From positions 1,441 to 10,292 of the forward strand of contig JAOZUP010000114.1 of NCBI GenBank assembly GCA_029938595.1: a DNA stretch of 8,852 bases, in the 5' to 3' direction. A program made the translations under genes and the position numbers. Each line of letters begins with the position of its first letter. The first letter of the stretch is position 1. The DNA is from Thermoanaerobaculales bacterium (GTDB taxonomy: Bacteria; Acidobacteriota; Thermoanaerobaculia; Thermoanaerobaculales; Sulfomarinibacteraceae). The notes below the pieces were generated by a model. That model worked only from the letters and a program-made list of their open reading frames with translations. It ran no database searches and had not been told where the DNA came from. Below are positions 1 through 6,399 of the stretch, one piece after another.

Positions 1-509
1 ATCTTGTTGTAGTGGCTCGCGTCCCACCCGGCTCGGCAGTCCTCGATCACGACGTTGTACACGGGATTCGCCGAAATCCCAACGTAACGGGAGACCTGGA
101 TTCCGACGCCAAACCCCCCCGTGGCACCGTAGACGTCCAGACCCCGCAGCGTCACGTTGTCCGCCTCGACCAGTATGACGGCCCGTACTGTGTAAGGCGA
201 TTTGATCCGAGGATGGGTACCATCGTTGTCGTAGGCCTGGATGGTCAGGCTTTTGTCCACCAACACTTCCTCGGTGTAGTCGTCGGTGGCATCAATGTCG
301 TCGTCCATCACCCAGATGGTGTCTCCTGCGCTCGCCTGGCTCACCCCGTGGTTGATGGTGCGCCACGGGCTGGCCTCGGTGCCGGAGTTGCTGATGCTTC
401 CGGTAGGACTCACGTAGTAGTCAGCACCCGCGGCAGGACCGGCCGCACACATCAGAATCAGAAGGGTGAAGCTCAGGGCCGCGTTCAATCCAATGTGCCG
501 CTTTCTCAT
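1..509 (-). CDS. Secreted parallel beta-helix protein, N-terminal part (runs off the window)
   Basis: The first 169 residues of an exported protein; the 3' end lies outside the window. I read the frame directly: it begins MRKRHIGLNAALSF and has a signal peptide with an R/K-rich start, a hydrophobic core at about residues 11-23 and a likely cleavage after A27-G28-A29. The mature part opens DYYVSPTGS, followed by SPWRTINHGVSQASAGDTI. This is the usual start of DUF1565-like/right-handed beta-helix proteins, in which the first strand leads into a pectate-lyase-like solenoid. Further coils follow (LTIQAYDNDG, VTLRGLDVYGATGG, VVIEDCRAG). The start at 509 is chosen because AAAGGAG lies 6 bases upstream (516-522) and it places the signal peptide at the N-terminus. 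An in-frame ATG at 605 would add 32 residues but has a poorer ribosome site. The likely role is a surface or extracellular polysaccharide-related or structural protein; no catalytic residues can be judged. It resembles the next gene at its mature N-terminus (YYV, SPW/TPW-x-TI). Confidence 0.8.
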   Translation of the reverse strand, partial: MRKRHIGLNAALSFTLLILMCAAGPAAGADYYVSPTGSISNSGTEASPWRTINHGVSQASAGDTIWVMDDDIDATDDYTEEVLVDKSLTIQAYDNDGTHPRIKSPYTVRAVILVEADNVTLRGLDVYGATGGFGVGIQVSRYVGISANPVYNVVIEDCRAGWDASHYNK

Positions 510-693
510 CGAATTCTCCTTTGGTCCTTGATGGGACTTTCGGACACTCCTCAACCATTCGTGCCAGGTTTCAAGATCTCCAAAGAATGGATTCTGCTTC
601 GGCATATCCTCTGACTTGCCCTCGACCCCCGCCCCAATAGCGAATAACGTCACTGGCGCCTTGTGTCGCCCGGTAGCAGTAATGAGAGTCACC

Positions 694-1904
694 TTATGGG
701 ACCGAATTCGACCACTCCGAAAAATCTCCGGACTCGAAGCCGTCGACGAAAATCAAGCCGAGGACGAAGGGTTCGGTCGCCCACGGGCAGTAGGCTACAT
801 AGTCTCCGGAATCGTCGCCGAGGCCGTCGGAGTTGACCTCGTCGGCCGGGTTGCCGGTACAAGGGGGCACCTCGGTGGTGCCGATACTGTCGTACGGGCC
901 CGAGGCGTCGCCCCACCAGTTGTCCTCGGCGTCGATCCAGGTCGTGGCGAGGTTGGTGACCGCCGCGTTGCTGTTCCCGTACAGGTTGTTCTTCGTGAGG
1001 GTGTGGCCAACGCTGTCGACGGTCGCCCAGATGCCGTCGACATTGCCGGTGATGGTGTTGTTGATGATTGACACGTCGTCGATGTTGTCGAGGTAGATTC
1101 CGGCGGCGAAGCTCTCAATGGTGTTCACAGTGACCAGGACTTGGCCGATGGCGCCCGTGGCGCCGGGGTCTATAGATTCCTCAAAAAGAAGACGTATCCC
1201 GTTCTCGCCGGCGCCGCCGTTGAGTGAATTGAGCTGGATCAGGGTTTGCCCGATGGTGGCGGTCGAGGTGTCTTCTGGACTGAGGTAGTATTCAATGTTG
1301 ATTCCAGGGTCGCCGCTCGCGATGCCGTCGATGGCGTTGCCGGAGATCTTGACGTCGCCCACCGTCACCGTCCCGTTCGCACTGCCGTAGGTGTCGATGT
1401 CGAGATAGACCGCAGTCTGCGTGCTGCCGATCTGGTTGTTGGTGACTTCAATGTTGCCGACCTCAACGGTGGTGCTGCCGCCCTGGTTGTAAGCCAGGCC
1501 CGGCAGGTTGATGGCGATACAGTTCTGGGTCGTGGCGTCGAAAAGGTTTGAGTCGACGACTATGTCGCCGAGGGTGATTCTACTGTTGTCCGAAATTTCG
1601 TTGCCTGTGAGGGAAGCGAGATAATACCGGACCCCACTACTATAACTGGAGCTGCCGAAGCCGATGACGTTGTCCGCGACCTCAAAACCGCCGACCACGA
1701 GCACGGCATCGTCGTACAAATAACCGTAGCCGTATCCGTTCTCGAAGTCGATCGCGTCAGAGTTCGCGTCGATGGTGTTGCCGACGATGTAGAAGGTCGG
1801 CAGGGTCGCCGAAGCGTTGCCGTAAAGCTCGTAGCCGACCTCATCAGAGACATCGATTTCGGCGCCCCACCCCCCCGACACCGCGTTCCCCCCCCCCCCC
1901 CCCC
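694..1904 (-). CDS. Large secreted beta-helix protein, C-terminal part (downstream of homopolymer frameshift)
   Basis: This frame continues the protein begun at 3664 after a one-base shift in the 17-G run. It stays open upstream to an ATG at 2004, but the residues before the run are the out-of-frame translation of the other part and no ribosome site precedes that ATG, so it is not an independent gene. It carries about eight more copies of the roughly 36-residue repeat (for example TLGDIVVDSNLFD, EVGNIEVTNNQIG, TVGDVKISGNAIDG). A beta-helix end region follows with NWWGDASGP, at about residues 915-923 of the repaired protein, a motif common at the end of NosD-like helices. The last 19 residues, IFVDGFESGDFSEWSNSVP, match a short C-terminal motif (DGFESGD-x-S-x-W) seen at the ends of many exported proteins of some Gram-negative groups. 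Its role is not established; a sorting or anchoring tag is an inference. Stop TAA is at 694-696. Confidence 0.75.
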
Positions 1905-3664
1905 AGGAGGGAGTTATTCTCGATCCACAGATCGCCCATCTCGAGTGAGGCAAACCCCTCCATATCGTAGGCGAGGTCGTCATAGCTGATGTCGATGCCG
2001 CCATCCGTCGTGAAACTGTTGGCGTCGGTCGGTTGTGGACCGCCGACGAACATATCCCCCCACGTTACCTGTGAATTGCCGTCCATGTTGTAGCCGATAT
2101 CATCGAAGCTGACGTAGAGGGCGCGGCCCGAAGCTGCGATCACCGTGTTGCCCCTGAACACCATGTCACCGACCTGGACGGTTGCGGAGTCGGCCAGTTG
2201 TTGGCCGTACCCGGAATAATCGAGCCAGGCGCTGCCCCAGTTCCCGGTATCCAGGGTGTTGTTGGTGATGATCAGCTGCCCGGAGGTGAAGCCCGTGGTG
2301 CCGCTCATACCCATCCCGGCGTAGTTGTACTCGTAGTGGAGGCATTGGTTGTCGGTGTCGAACAGGTTGTTCGACACCGTCATGTCGCCGAGGCTGACCG
2401 TGGCCTGCTCGGTGAGATTCCGGGCGACACTGGTGAACTTGATGTGGAGCCCGACCGCCGGGGCCGTGATGGTGGAGCAGTCGGTGACCAAGATCGGTCC
2501 GAGCGTTGCCGAGGCGTTGCCGGACAGGTACGAGATGTTGTTGTAGTTGATCGTGATGCCGTTGCCGGTGAATACGGAAACGGAGTTGGTGTCAGAGATG
2601 CTCACTCCGCTGAAGAGCACGCTCGCATCCCCGGACAGATACTGCCAGGGACCGATGTCGGAGATCAGGATCCCCTGGCCCACGGTATTGGCGACGTTGT
2701 TCGAGGTCAGCAACACGCGGCCCAGGGTGCCGGTCGTGCTCCCGGACCAGTGGCTGATGTTGTAGTGATCGAGTTTGATCGCGTAGCCGGACGGGTCCGA
2801 GAAGTCGTTTTGCGTCAGGTTGACCGCACCGACCGCGACCGTAGTGTCGACCATGTTGGTCAGACTGCCCGCGAAATGAACGCCGTCCCCACCGTCATTG
2901 AAGCCGTTGTCGTGGATCGTGATCACACCGACCGTTACGCTGCCGCCCGAGACGTTGGTCGCAGCGAGGCGGTTGATGTCGAGCCCTCCCGCCGCAGCGG
3001 TGCCGTTGAACGTATTGCTCTCGACGGTCATCGCCCCGAGATCGACGTCGATCGCCATGGTGTTGCCATCGACCAGGACGTCGACAAAGACCCCATCGGT
3101 GGACACGTTGATCTGATTGTCAACGATCGACACATCACCGGCGGACCAATTGGCCGATGCGGAGACGCTGGCGACATAGCTCACCCCGGTCCCGATCGCG
3201 AAGTCGGTGTCGTTGGAGAACACGTTATTCGAGATCGTGAAACCGCCGATGTCGGCGTCGATCGCGGTGGTGGCGTCGTCGAGGGTGAAGCCCTGCACGG
3301 TCGCACCGCGTTGCTGCAGGTTGAGGAGGGTGGCGGTGCCGCCGCCGTCGATCGTCGTCGAGGCGGCACCGGCGCCGAGCAAGCTGACGTCGGCGTTGAC
3401 CACCGCGACCGGGAAGACCTCGCCATTTGCGGTGTCATAGGTCCCGGCTACGACCTGGATGATGTTCGGGCTGCCGGGAACGCCCGCGGGCACGGTCGCA
3501 GCGGCGTGGCTGATCGTCTTCCACGGCGTCGACGGATTCTGGGCCTGGATCGAGGTGTGGGCATCGCTGCCGGTGGCGGCGTTGACGTAGTACGTTGCCG
3601 CCAGGCCATTCACGGAAACGAGAAGACAAGAAACCAGGACGAGGCCGAGGGTCGAAAACTTCAT
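1844..3664 (-). CDS. Large secreted beta-helix protein, N-terminal part (ends early at homopolymer frameshift)
   Basis: As read, it makes 606 residues, the last 14 of them (from ERGVGG) out of frame; one G fewer at 1888-1904 joins it to 694-1904 and gives 989 residues. Start ATG at 3664 is preceded by AAGGAGG with 6-base spacing (3671-3677). An upstream in-frame ATG at 3700 lacks such a site and would bury the signal peptide. The signal peptide is MKFSTLGLVLVSCLLVSVNG with likely cleavage after LAA (residues 21-23). The mature protein starts TYYVNAATGSD and includes TPWKTISHAAATVPAG, the DUF1565-like opening. From about residue 120 on it is a regular solenoid of roughly 36-residue repeats with the pattern hydrophobic-G-x-(hydrophobic)3-x-x-N-x-hydrophobic, a turn, then G-hydrophobic-x-hydrophobic. 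Examples are SLGDMTVSNNLFD, QVGDMVFRGNTV and EMGDLWIENNSL. It is probably extracellular or on the cell surface. I see no catalytic motif, so I do not assign an enzyme activity. Confidence 0.78.
   Translation of the reverse strand: MKFSTLGLVLVSCLLVSVNGLAATYYVNAATGSDAHTSIQAQNPSTPWKTISHAAATVPAGVPGSPNIIQVVAGTYDTANGEVFPVAVVNADVSLLGAGAASTTIDGGGTATLLNLQQRGATVQGFTLDDATTAIDADIGGFTISNNVFSNDTDFAIGTGVSYVASVSASANWSAGDVSIVDNQINVSTDGVFVDVLVDGNTMAIDVDLGAMTVESNTFNGTAAAGGLDINRLAATNVSGGSVTVGVITIHDNGFNDGGDGVHFAGSLTNMVDTTVAVGAVNLTQNDFSDPSGYAIKLDHYNISHWSGSTTGTLGRVLLTSNNVANTVGQGILISDIGPWQYLSGDASVLFSGVSISDTNSVSVFTGNGITINYNNISYLSGNASATLGPILVTDCSTITAPAVGLHIKFTSVARNLTEQATVSLGDMTVSNNLFDTDNQCLHYEYNYAGMGMSGTTGFTSGQLIITNNTLDTGNWGSAWLDYSGYGQQLADSATVQVGDMVFRGNTVIAASGRALYVSFDDIGYNMDGNSQVTWGDMFVGGPQPTDANSFTTDGGIDISYDDLAYDMEGFASLEMGDLWIENNSLLGGGGGERGVGGVGRRNRCL
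1888..1904 (-). repeat. Run of 17 G on the coding strand, frameshift site
   Basis: Seventeen consecutive C on the plus strand, read as G in the gene. It encodes about five glycines within one solenoid repeat, after IENNSLL. With 17 G the frame is lost and a stop follows at 1844-1846; with 16 G (or 13 or 19) the frame continues to 694. Intact repeats of the same protein lie on both sides. Runs this long are typical both of sequencing/assembly miscounts and of slipped-strand phase variation. Confidence 0.9.
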
Positions 3665-3764
3665 AACGAGCCTCCTTGTTGTTGCGCACATGGCATGCAT
3701 GCTTCACCCGTGTCTCTTCAAGAACTGTTGTTCAAGTGTTCAAATCTCAATGAGTGTGTCTTTT

Positions 3765-3801
3765 CGATGCGCATCGTAGCACCGACCCGCAGAGATGGGA
3801 A
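3765..3801 (-). promoter_or_regulatory. Candidate promoter with a 12-bp palindrome over the -10, for the large beta-helix gene
   Basis: On the minus strand TTCCCA (3796-3801), a 17-base spacer and TACGAT (3773-3778), preceded by TGC (extended -10), form a moderate sigma-70-like promoter about 100 bases upstream of the ATG at 3664. The perfect palindrome CGATGCGCATCG (3765-3776) overlaps the -10, which would suit an operator for a repressor. The palindrome is seen in the sequence; the promoter and operator roles are inferred. The -35 is weak (4 of 6). Confidence 0.3.
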
Positions 3802-3838
3802 GTTTCTTTCGTTCGACTCCCGGCGACACGGTTTTCGG

Positions 3839-3917
3839 GAGTGCTTCCGGCCCAGAGTGGGCTCGCACGCGTCGAACGCGTCTCATGAATCGGCAGGAGT
3901 CGGCAGCCGGAAGCACT
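3839..3917. repeat. Long-spaced 12-bp inverted repeat enclosing a short hairpin
   Basis: AGTGCTTCCGGC (3839-3850) and its exact reverse complement GCCGGAAGCACT (3906-3917) are 55 bases apart. Between them ACGCGT-CGA-ACGCGT (3867-3881) can form a 6-bp hairpin with a 3-base loop. The whole could fold as a 79-base structured RNA, or be the remnant of a small inverted-repeat element. No gene lies in this stretch and no T-run follows either side, so it is not a standard terminator. Confidence 0.4.
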
Positions 3918-3985
3918 TGACCCGCCACAGCGCCCTCGAACCCCGATCCCGATTTCCACGACCACCGCTACGGGCACACCCAACT

Positions 3986-4134
3986 CAGGCGGCCTGCGAA
4001 TCGAATTCCGCGAAGAACACCTGATTGACCTACTCAGGGTCTCTGGCCTGGACCATCTTGAGGACAAAGACCTTATCTCCGCCGATCGTGGCGACACCAT
4101 CGACCAGCACCTTGCCCGGGGTGGCGGAAATCGA
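3986..4134 (-). pseudogene. Decayed 3' fragment of the aminomutase-like radical SAM gene (second copy of 6534-6683)
   Basis: By direct alignment, this stretch matches 6534-6683 of the gene at 6400-7785 with about 13 mismatches over roughly 149 bases (about 91%) and no gaps that I see. In the matching frame it reads ISATPGKVLVDGVATIGGDK, then VFVLKMVQARDPE, a TAG stop where the intact gene has TGG (Trp), then VNQVFFAEFDSQAA. It corresponds to residues about 368-417 of the intact protein. There is no start, no radical SAM core and an internal stop, so it cannot be functional. Matching ends abruptly at both sides: at 3986 in unrelated intergenic sequence, and at about 4134 where a DUF2135-type fragment begins. 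Most differences are silent, suggesting the copy diverged partly while still under selection, or came from a close relative. Confidence 0.85.
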
Positions 4135-4462
4135 TCTCTGGGTGACCGATCCGGAGGGCCGGGTGACGAACTACCATCACAAGAAGCCTGCCGAGGGAAG
4201 GAACCTCGATGTGGACGACAGGTCAGGTCCGGGCATGGAGACCTACACCATCGAGGTGCCTCTTCGCGGGAGGTACAATGTTGCGGTCCACTACTACGCC
4301 GCCAAAGGCTGGCAGGGGCCGGTTCCGTTCCGGCTCCAGGTCACCACCTGGGAAGCGACCTACAACGAAAACCGTAGCGGTACGACGGGAACCCTGTACA
4401 AAGAGGCCGGGGACCGTGAGGAGCAGGGCGCCGTGGTGCACTTCACCGTTGGGTTGCAGTAA
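4130..4462 (+). pseudogene. C-terminal fragment of a DUF2135 (YfaP-like) protein, 5' end lost
   Basis: The frame reads IDLWVTDPEGRVTNYHHKKP, then GRNLDVDDRSGPGMETYTIE, RGRYNVAVHYYAAKG and a final strand-rich part ending VVHFTVGLQ, stop TAA at 4460-4462. The sequence D-hydrophobic-DLWVxDPxG, a K-K segment, LDVDxxxGxGxExYT and then G-x-Y-x-V-x-V-x-Y-Y is the pattern I recognise for DUF2135, a beta-sandwich domain at the C-terminus of exported proteins, some with a VIT/VWA or tetratricopeptide part before it. Here nothing of such an N-terminal part remains. Upstream, the same frame runs into the antisense strand of the aminomutase fragment and stays open by chance to a TTG at 4025, with no ribosome site. 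The boundary bases ATCGA are shared by both fragments. It is probably not expressed as a working protein. Family assignment is from memory of the pattern only. Confidence 0.65.
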
Positions 4463-4518
4463 GCACGCTGTGTTTGGGGCAGGGTGAAAATCATCCGGCG
4501 ACCAGCATGGCCCGCTTA

Positions 4519-4679
4519 TCTCACCGGGTTTCGTAGCGAGGGTGGCGAAGCGCAAGTATCCGCTGGGTTTGTTGTGAATCGGGCGACGCAGTCGTAGTTG
4601 CGCTACGTCGAGGAGCACGATGTGCGACAAGCACGGCGGGACGCCGCGATTCGCCGCCCGCAGTAGACACCCGGTGAGA
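4519..4679. repeat. 161-bp intergenic element with 11-bp terminal inverted repeats (MITE-like)
   Basis: TCTCACCGGGT (4519-4529) and its exact reverse complement ACCCGGTGAGA (4669-4679) bound a non-coding stretch. Inside are two small hairpins: CGTAG-TTGCG-CTACG (4593-4607) and CGGCG-GGA-CGCCG (4634-4646). There is no transposase frame and no clear target duplication. A further copy of the end sequence lies at 6343-6362. It sits between the truncated DUF2135 fragment and the B12-radical SAM gene. A miniature inverted-repeat element or another interspersed repeat family is the best explanation, by inference. Confidence 0.5.
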
Positions 4680-4747
4680 AGACCGGACTAGCCCGGTTTC
4701 CCGCCCGTCGTGTAGACTCCGACCAGCCACCCAAAAGAGGAGGTTCT

Positions 4748-6337
4748 GTGCATGTCGTTCTGATCTACGTTCGAGATCCCCAGTTCTACGCCTTCCAGGC
4801 CGACAAGAGATCCATCCGGGACCTACCTCAGATCATCGGCTTTCCGCCTATCGGCATCATGACGCTGTCGGCGGTGCTCAAGCGGGATGGGCACGAGTGC
4901 ACGATGTTCGACCAGGCGAACCCCGATACGCCGGATAAGCATATCGTCGAGGAGATCCGACGGATCCAGCCCGACCTCGTGGGGCTGAGCTTCCTGTCCA
5001 CCACCTCCTATCCCTATGCCAAGATCCTGGCACGCCTTCTTCGCCGCGAATTCCCCGAAGTCCCTCTGGCTTTCGGGGGGGTCTTCGCCACCCTCAACGC
5101 CGATCGGGTCAAGGACCAATGCCCCGAGGTCGATTTCGTCGGCCGGGGAGATGGTGAGCAACTGATCCTGGATCTGCTCGAGAATCTCGATCACCCCGAG
5201 AATGTCATGGGCTTGACCTGGGCCGACAAAGACGGCGCGGTGAGGAGCAATCCACCGCGGCCGATCGATCATGACCTCGACCAGTGGCCCTATCCCGATC
5301 GCGAGAGCCTCCCCCTCGATTTCATCGAGTCGATGCCCCTGGACGTCCCCGCCGTGCTCTCCATGGAGCGGTACACGACGATGCAGACCTCCCGCGGATG
5401 TCCCTGGCAATGCCTCTTCTGCGATATCCCGGCTTTCAGTGAAGGAAAGTGGCGTTCTAGGAGCGCCAAACACGTCCTGGGAGAGTTCCGACAGCTGCAG
5501 GAGCTTGGCTACGGGGCGGTCTACTTCGTGGACGATCACTTCCTCCTGCGACCCAAACGCATCGAGGAGCTGTGCGACAGCCTGATCGAGAACGACATCC
5601 AGATTGATTGGGGTTGCGAGGGCCGAGTCGATTCGGGCCGCGTTCTGAAGATGCTGCCCAAGATGGCCAAGGCCCGCTGCCGTTCGCTGATGTTCGGAAT
5701 CGAAAGTGGAAGCCAGAAGATCCTCGACCGGCTGAAGAAGGAACAGACCCTCGCGGAGATCGAGACTGCCGTCAAGCTCGCCAAGAAGGCCGGAATACAG
5801 ATCGTGCATGGGTTTTTTATTGTGGGCAGTCCCGATGAGACCGAGGAGGACTTGCGGAAGACATTTCGCTTTGCCAGCAAGTTGCGGATCGACAGCTTCG
5901 CCTTCAACCGTTTGTGCGTCTACCGCGGCACACCGTTGTGGGAGGAGTACGTCAAACGCGGTGTGGTGGACGATTCCAAGGACTGGTACAAGTACTACAA
6001 GTGTTCTGAAATCGATCCCATGGTGCTGCCCGGTGAGGAGATCCACCGGATTCGATCGAAGGAGTTGCGCCGCTTGATCCTGTACAAGCTGGCACGCCGC
6101 CCGCTGCAGTCCTTGCGTCTGATCCGTCGGTTCATGCGCTACATGCCGACCCGCGACGTGGTTCATCTCCTCGTCAAACCGTTTCTGGGCGAGAGTTCGG
6201 GCGCGACCCCCGCCGAGGTCCTCTCGCGGGCTGTCGAGCATCAGGATATGAAGGACGCGGCAGCCGATCTGACCAAGCTGGATGACTCGGAGCTCAAGCA
6301 GAGAATGGCAGCCCCAAATCCGGAAAAGAACTACTAG
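4748..6337 (+). CDS. B12-binding-domain radical SAM protein
   Basis: A 529-residue cytoplasmic enzyme of the class that combines a Rossmann-type cobalamin-binding domain with a radical SAM barrel (BchE/class B methyltransferase-like superfamily). Residues 1-140 look like the B12 domain: MHVVLIYV, PPIGIMTLSAVLKRDGHE, D55, LVGLSFLSTTSYPYAK, the GG pair at 110-111 and GRGDGEQ at 132-138. There is no DxHxxG, as usual in this group. The cluster motif is C218-PWQ-C222-LF-C225, binding a 4Fe-4S cluster that cleaves S-adenosylmethionine. Then come AVYFVDDHFL, MFGIESGS (315-322) and GFFIVGSPDET (355-365). The basic C-terminal region (about 440-529) has no recognised motif. The substrate is unknown: methylation or a carbon-skeleton reaction on a lipid, cofactor or natural product is possible. 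The start is GTG at 4748 with AGAGGAGG just upstream (4-base spacing); the nearby ATG at 4752 is out of frame. It is a single gene converging with 6400-7785. Confidence 0.88.
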   Translation: MHVVLIYVRDPQFYAFQADKRSIRDLPQIIGFPPIGIMTLSAVLKRDGHECTMFDQANPDTPDKHIVEEIRRIQPDLVGLSFLSTTSYPYAKILARLLRREFPEVPLAFGGVFATLNADRVKDQCPEVDFVGRGDGEQLILDLLENLDHPENVMGLTWADKDGAVRSNPPRPIDHDLDQWPYPDRESLPLDFIESMPLDVPAVLSMERYTTMQTSRGCPWQCLFCDIPAFSEGKWRSRSAKHVLGEFRQLQELGYGAVYFVDDHFLLRPKRIEELCDSLIENDIQIDWGCEGRVDSGRVLKMLPKMAKARCRSLMFGIESGSQKILDRLKKEQTLAEIETAVKLAKKAGIQIVHGFFIVGSPDETEEDLRKTFRFASKLRIDSFAFNRLCVYRGTPLWEEYVKRGVVDDSKDWYKYYKCSEIDPMVLPGEEIHRIRSKELRRLILYKLARRPLQSLRLIRRFMRYMPTRDVVHLLVKPFLGESSGATPAEVLSRAVEHQDMKDAAADLTKLDDSELKQRMAAPNPEKNY

Positions 6338-6342
6338 CCCGC

Positions 6343-6362
6343 TCTTCTCACCCGGTGTCTAC
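6343..6362. repeat. Single copy of the inverted-repeat element's end
   Basis: Nineteen of 20 bases match the reverse complement of 4663-4682, the right end of the 161-bp element; the core here is CTTCTCACCCGGTGTC. CCCGCT just before it also matches the bases flanking the left end (4511-4516). The rest of the element is absent. It lies in the 62-bp gap between two convergent genes, in which I see no clear terminator hairpin. Confidence 0.45.
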
Positions 6363-6399
6363 CAACATCGGCACCGCATGCTGCGCTCGGGGAGATCGA

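Noticed and set aside
551..568. TGGCACG upstream of the first beta-helix gene as a second sigma-54 promoter
   Set aside because: The -24 half matches, but the -12 half would be TTGAG at the wrong spacing and the essential GC is missing.
510..605. A 32-residue N-terminal extension of the first beta-helix protein (ATG at 605)
   Set aside because: It is open and in frame, but its purine-rich site is only about two bases from the ATG, and it would put a charged segment before a clear signal peptide that has its own well-placed AAAGGAG.
2198..4024. 608-residue plus-strand frame opposite the large beta-helix gene
   Set aside because: An antisense shadow rich in V/D/R/G from the repeats' codon pattern, with no recognisable domain.
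4025..4462. A 145-residue plus-strand reading frame taken as a whole gene
   Set aside because: Its first 35 residues are the antisense of the aminomutase fragment, the start would be a TTG with no ribosome site, and only the part from about 4130 looks like a real protein domain. I annotate that part as a gene fragment.
4223..4630. A 135-residue minus-strand frame spanning the DUF2135 fragment and the inverted-repeat element
   Set aside because: It lies antisense to the DUF2135 fragment for most of its length and starts inside the repeat element; it has no ribosome site or recognisable domain.
4823..6241. Long minus-strand frame opposite the B12-radical SAM gene
   Set aside because: Antisense shadow in GC-rich DNA. 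The plus-strand frame has the cluster cysteines, domain motifs and ribosome site.
6338..6399. A bidirectional terminator between the convergent radical SAM genes
   Set aside because: The best hairpin (CGCA-TGC-TGCG) is only 4 bp with no T-run. Termination here may be Rho-dependent, but nothing in the sequence shows it.
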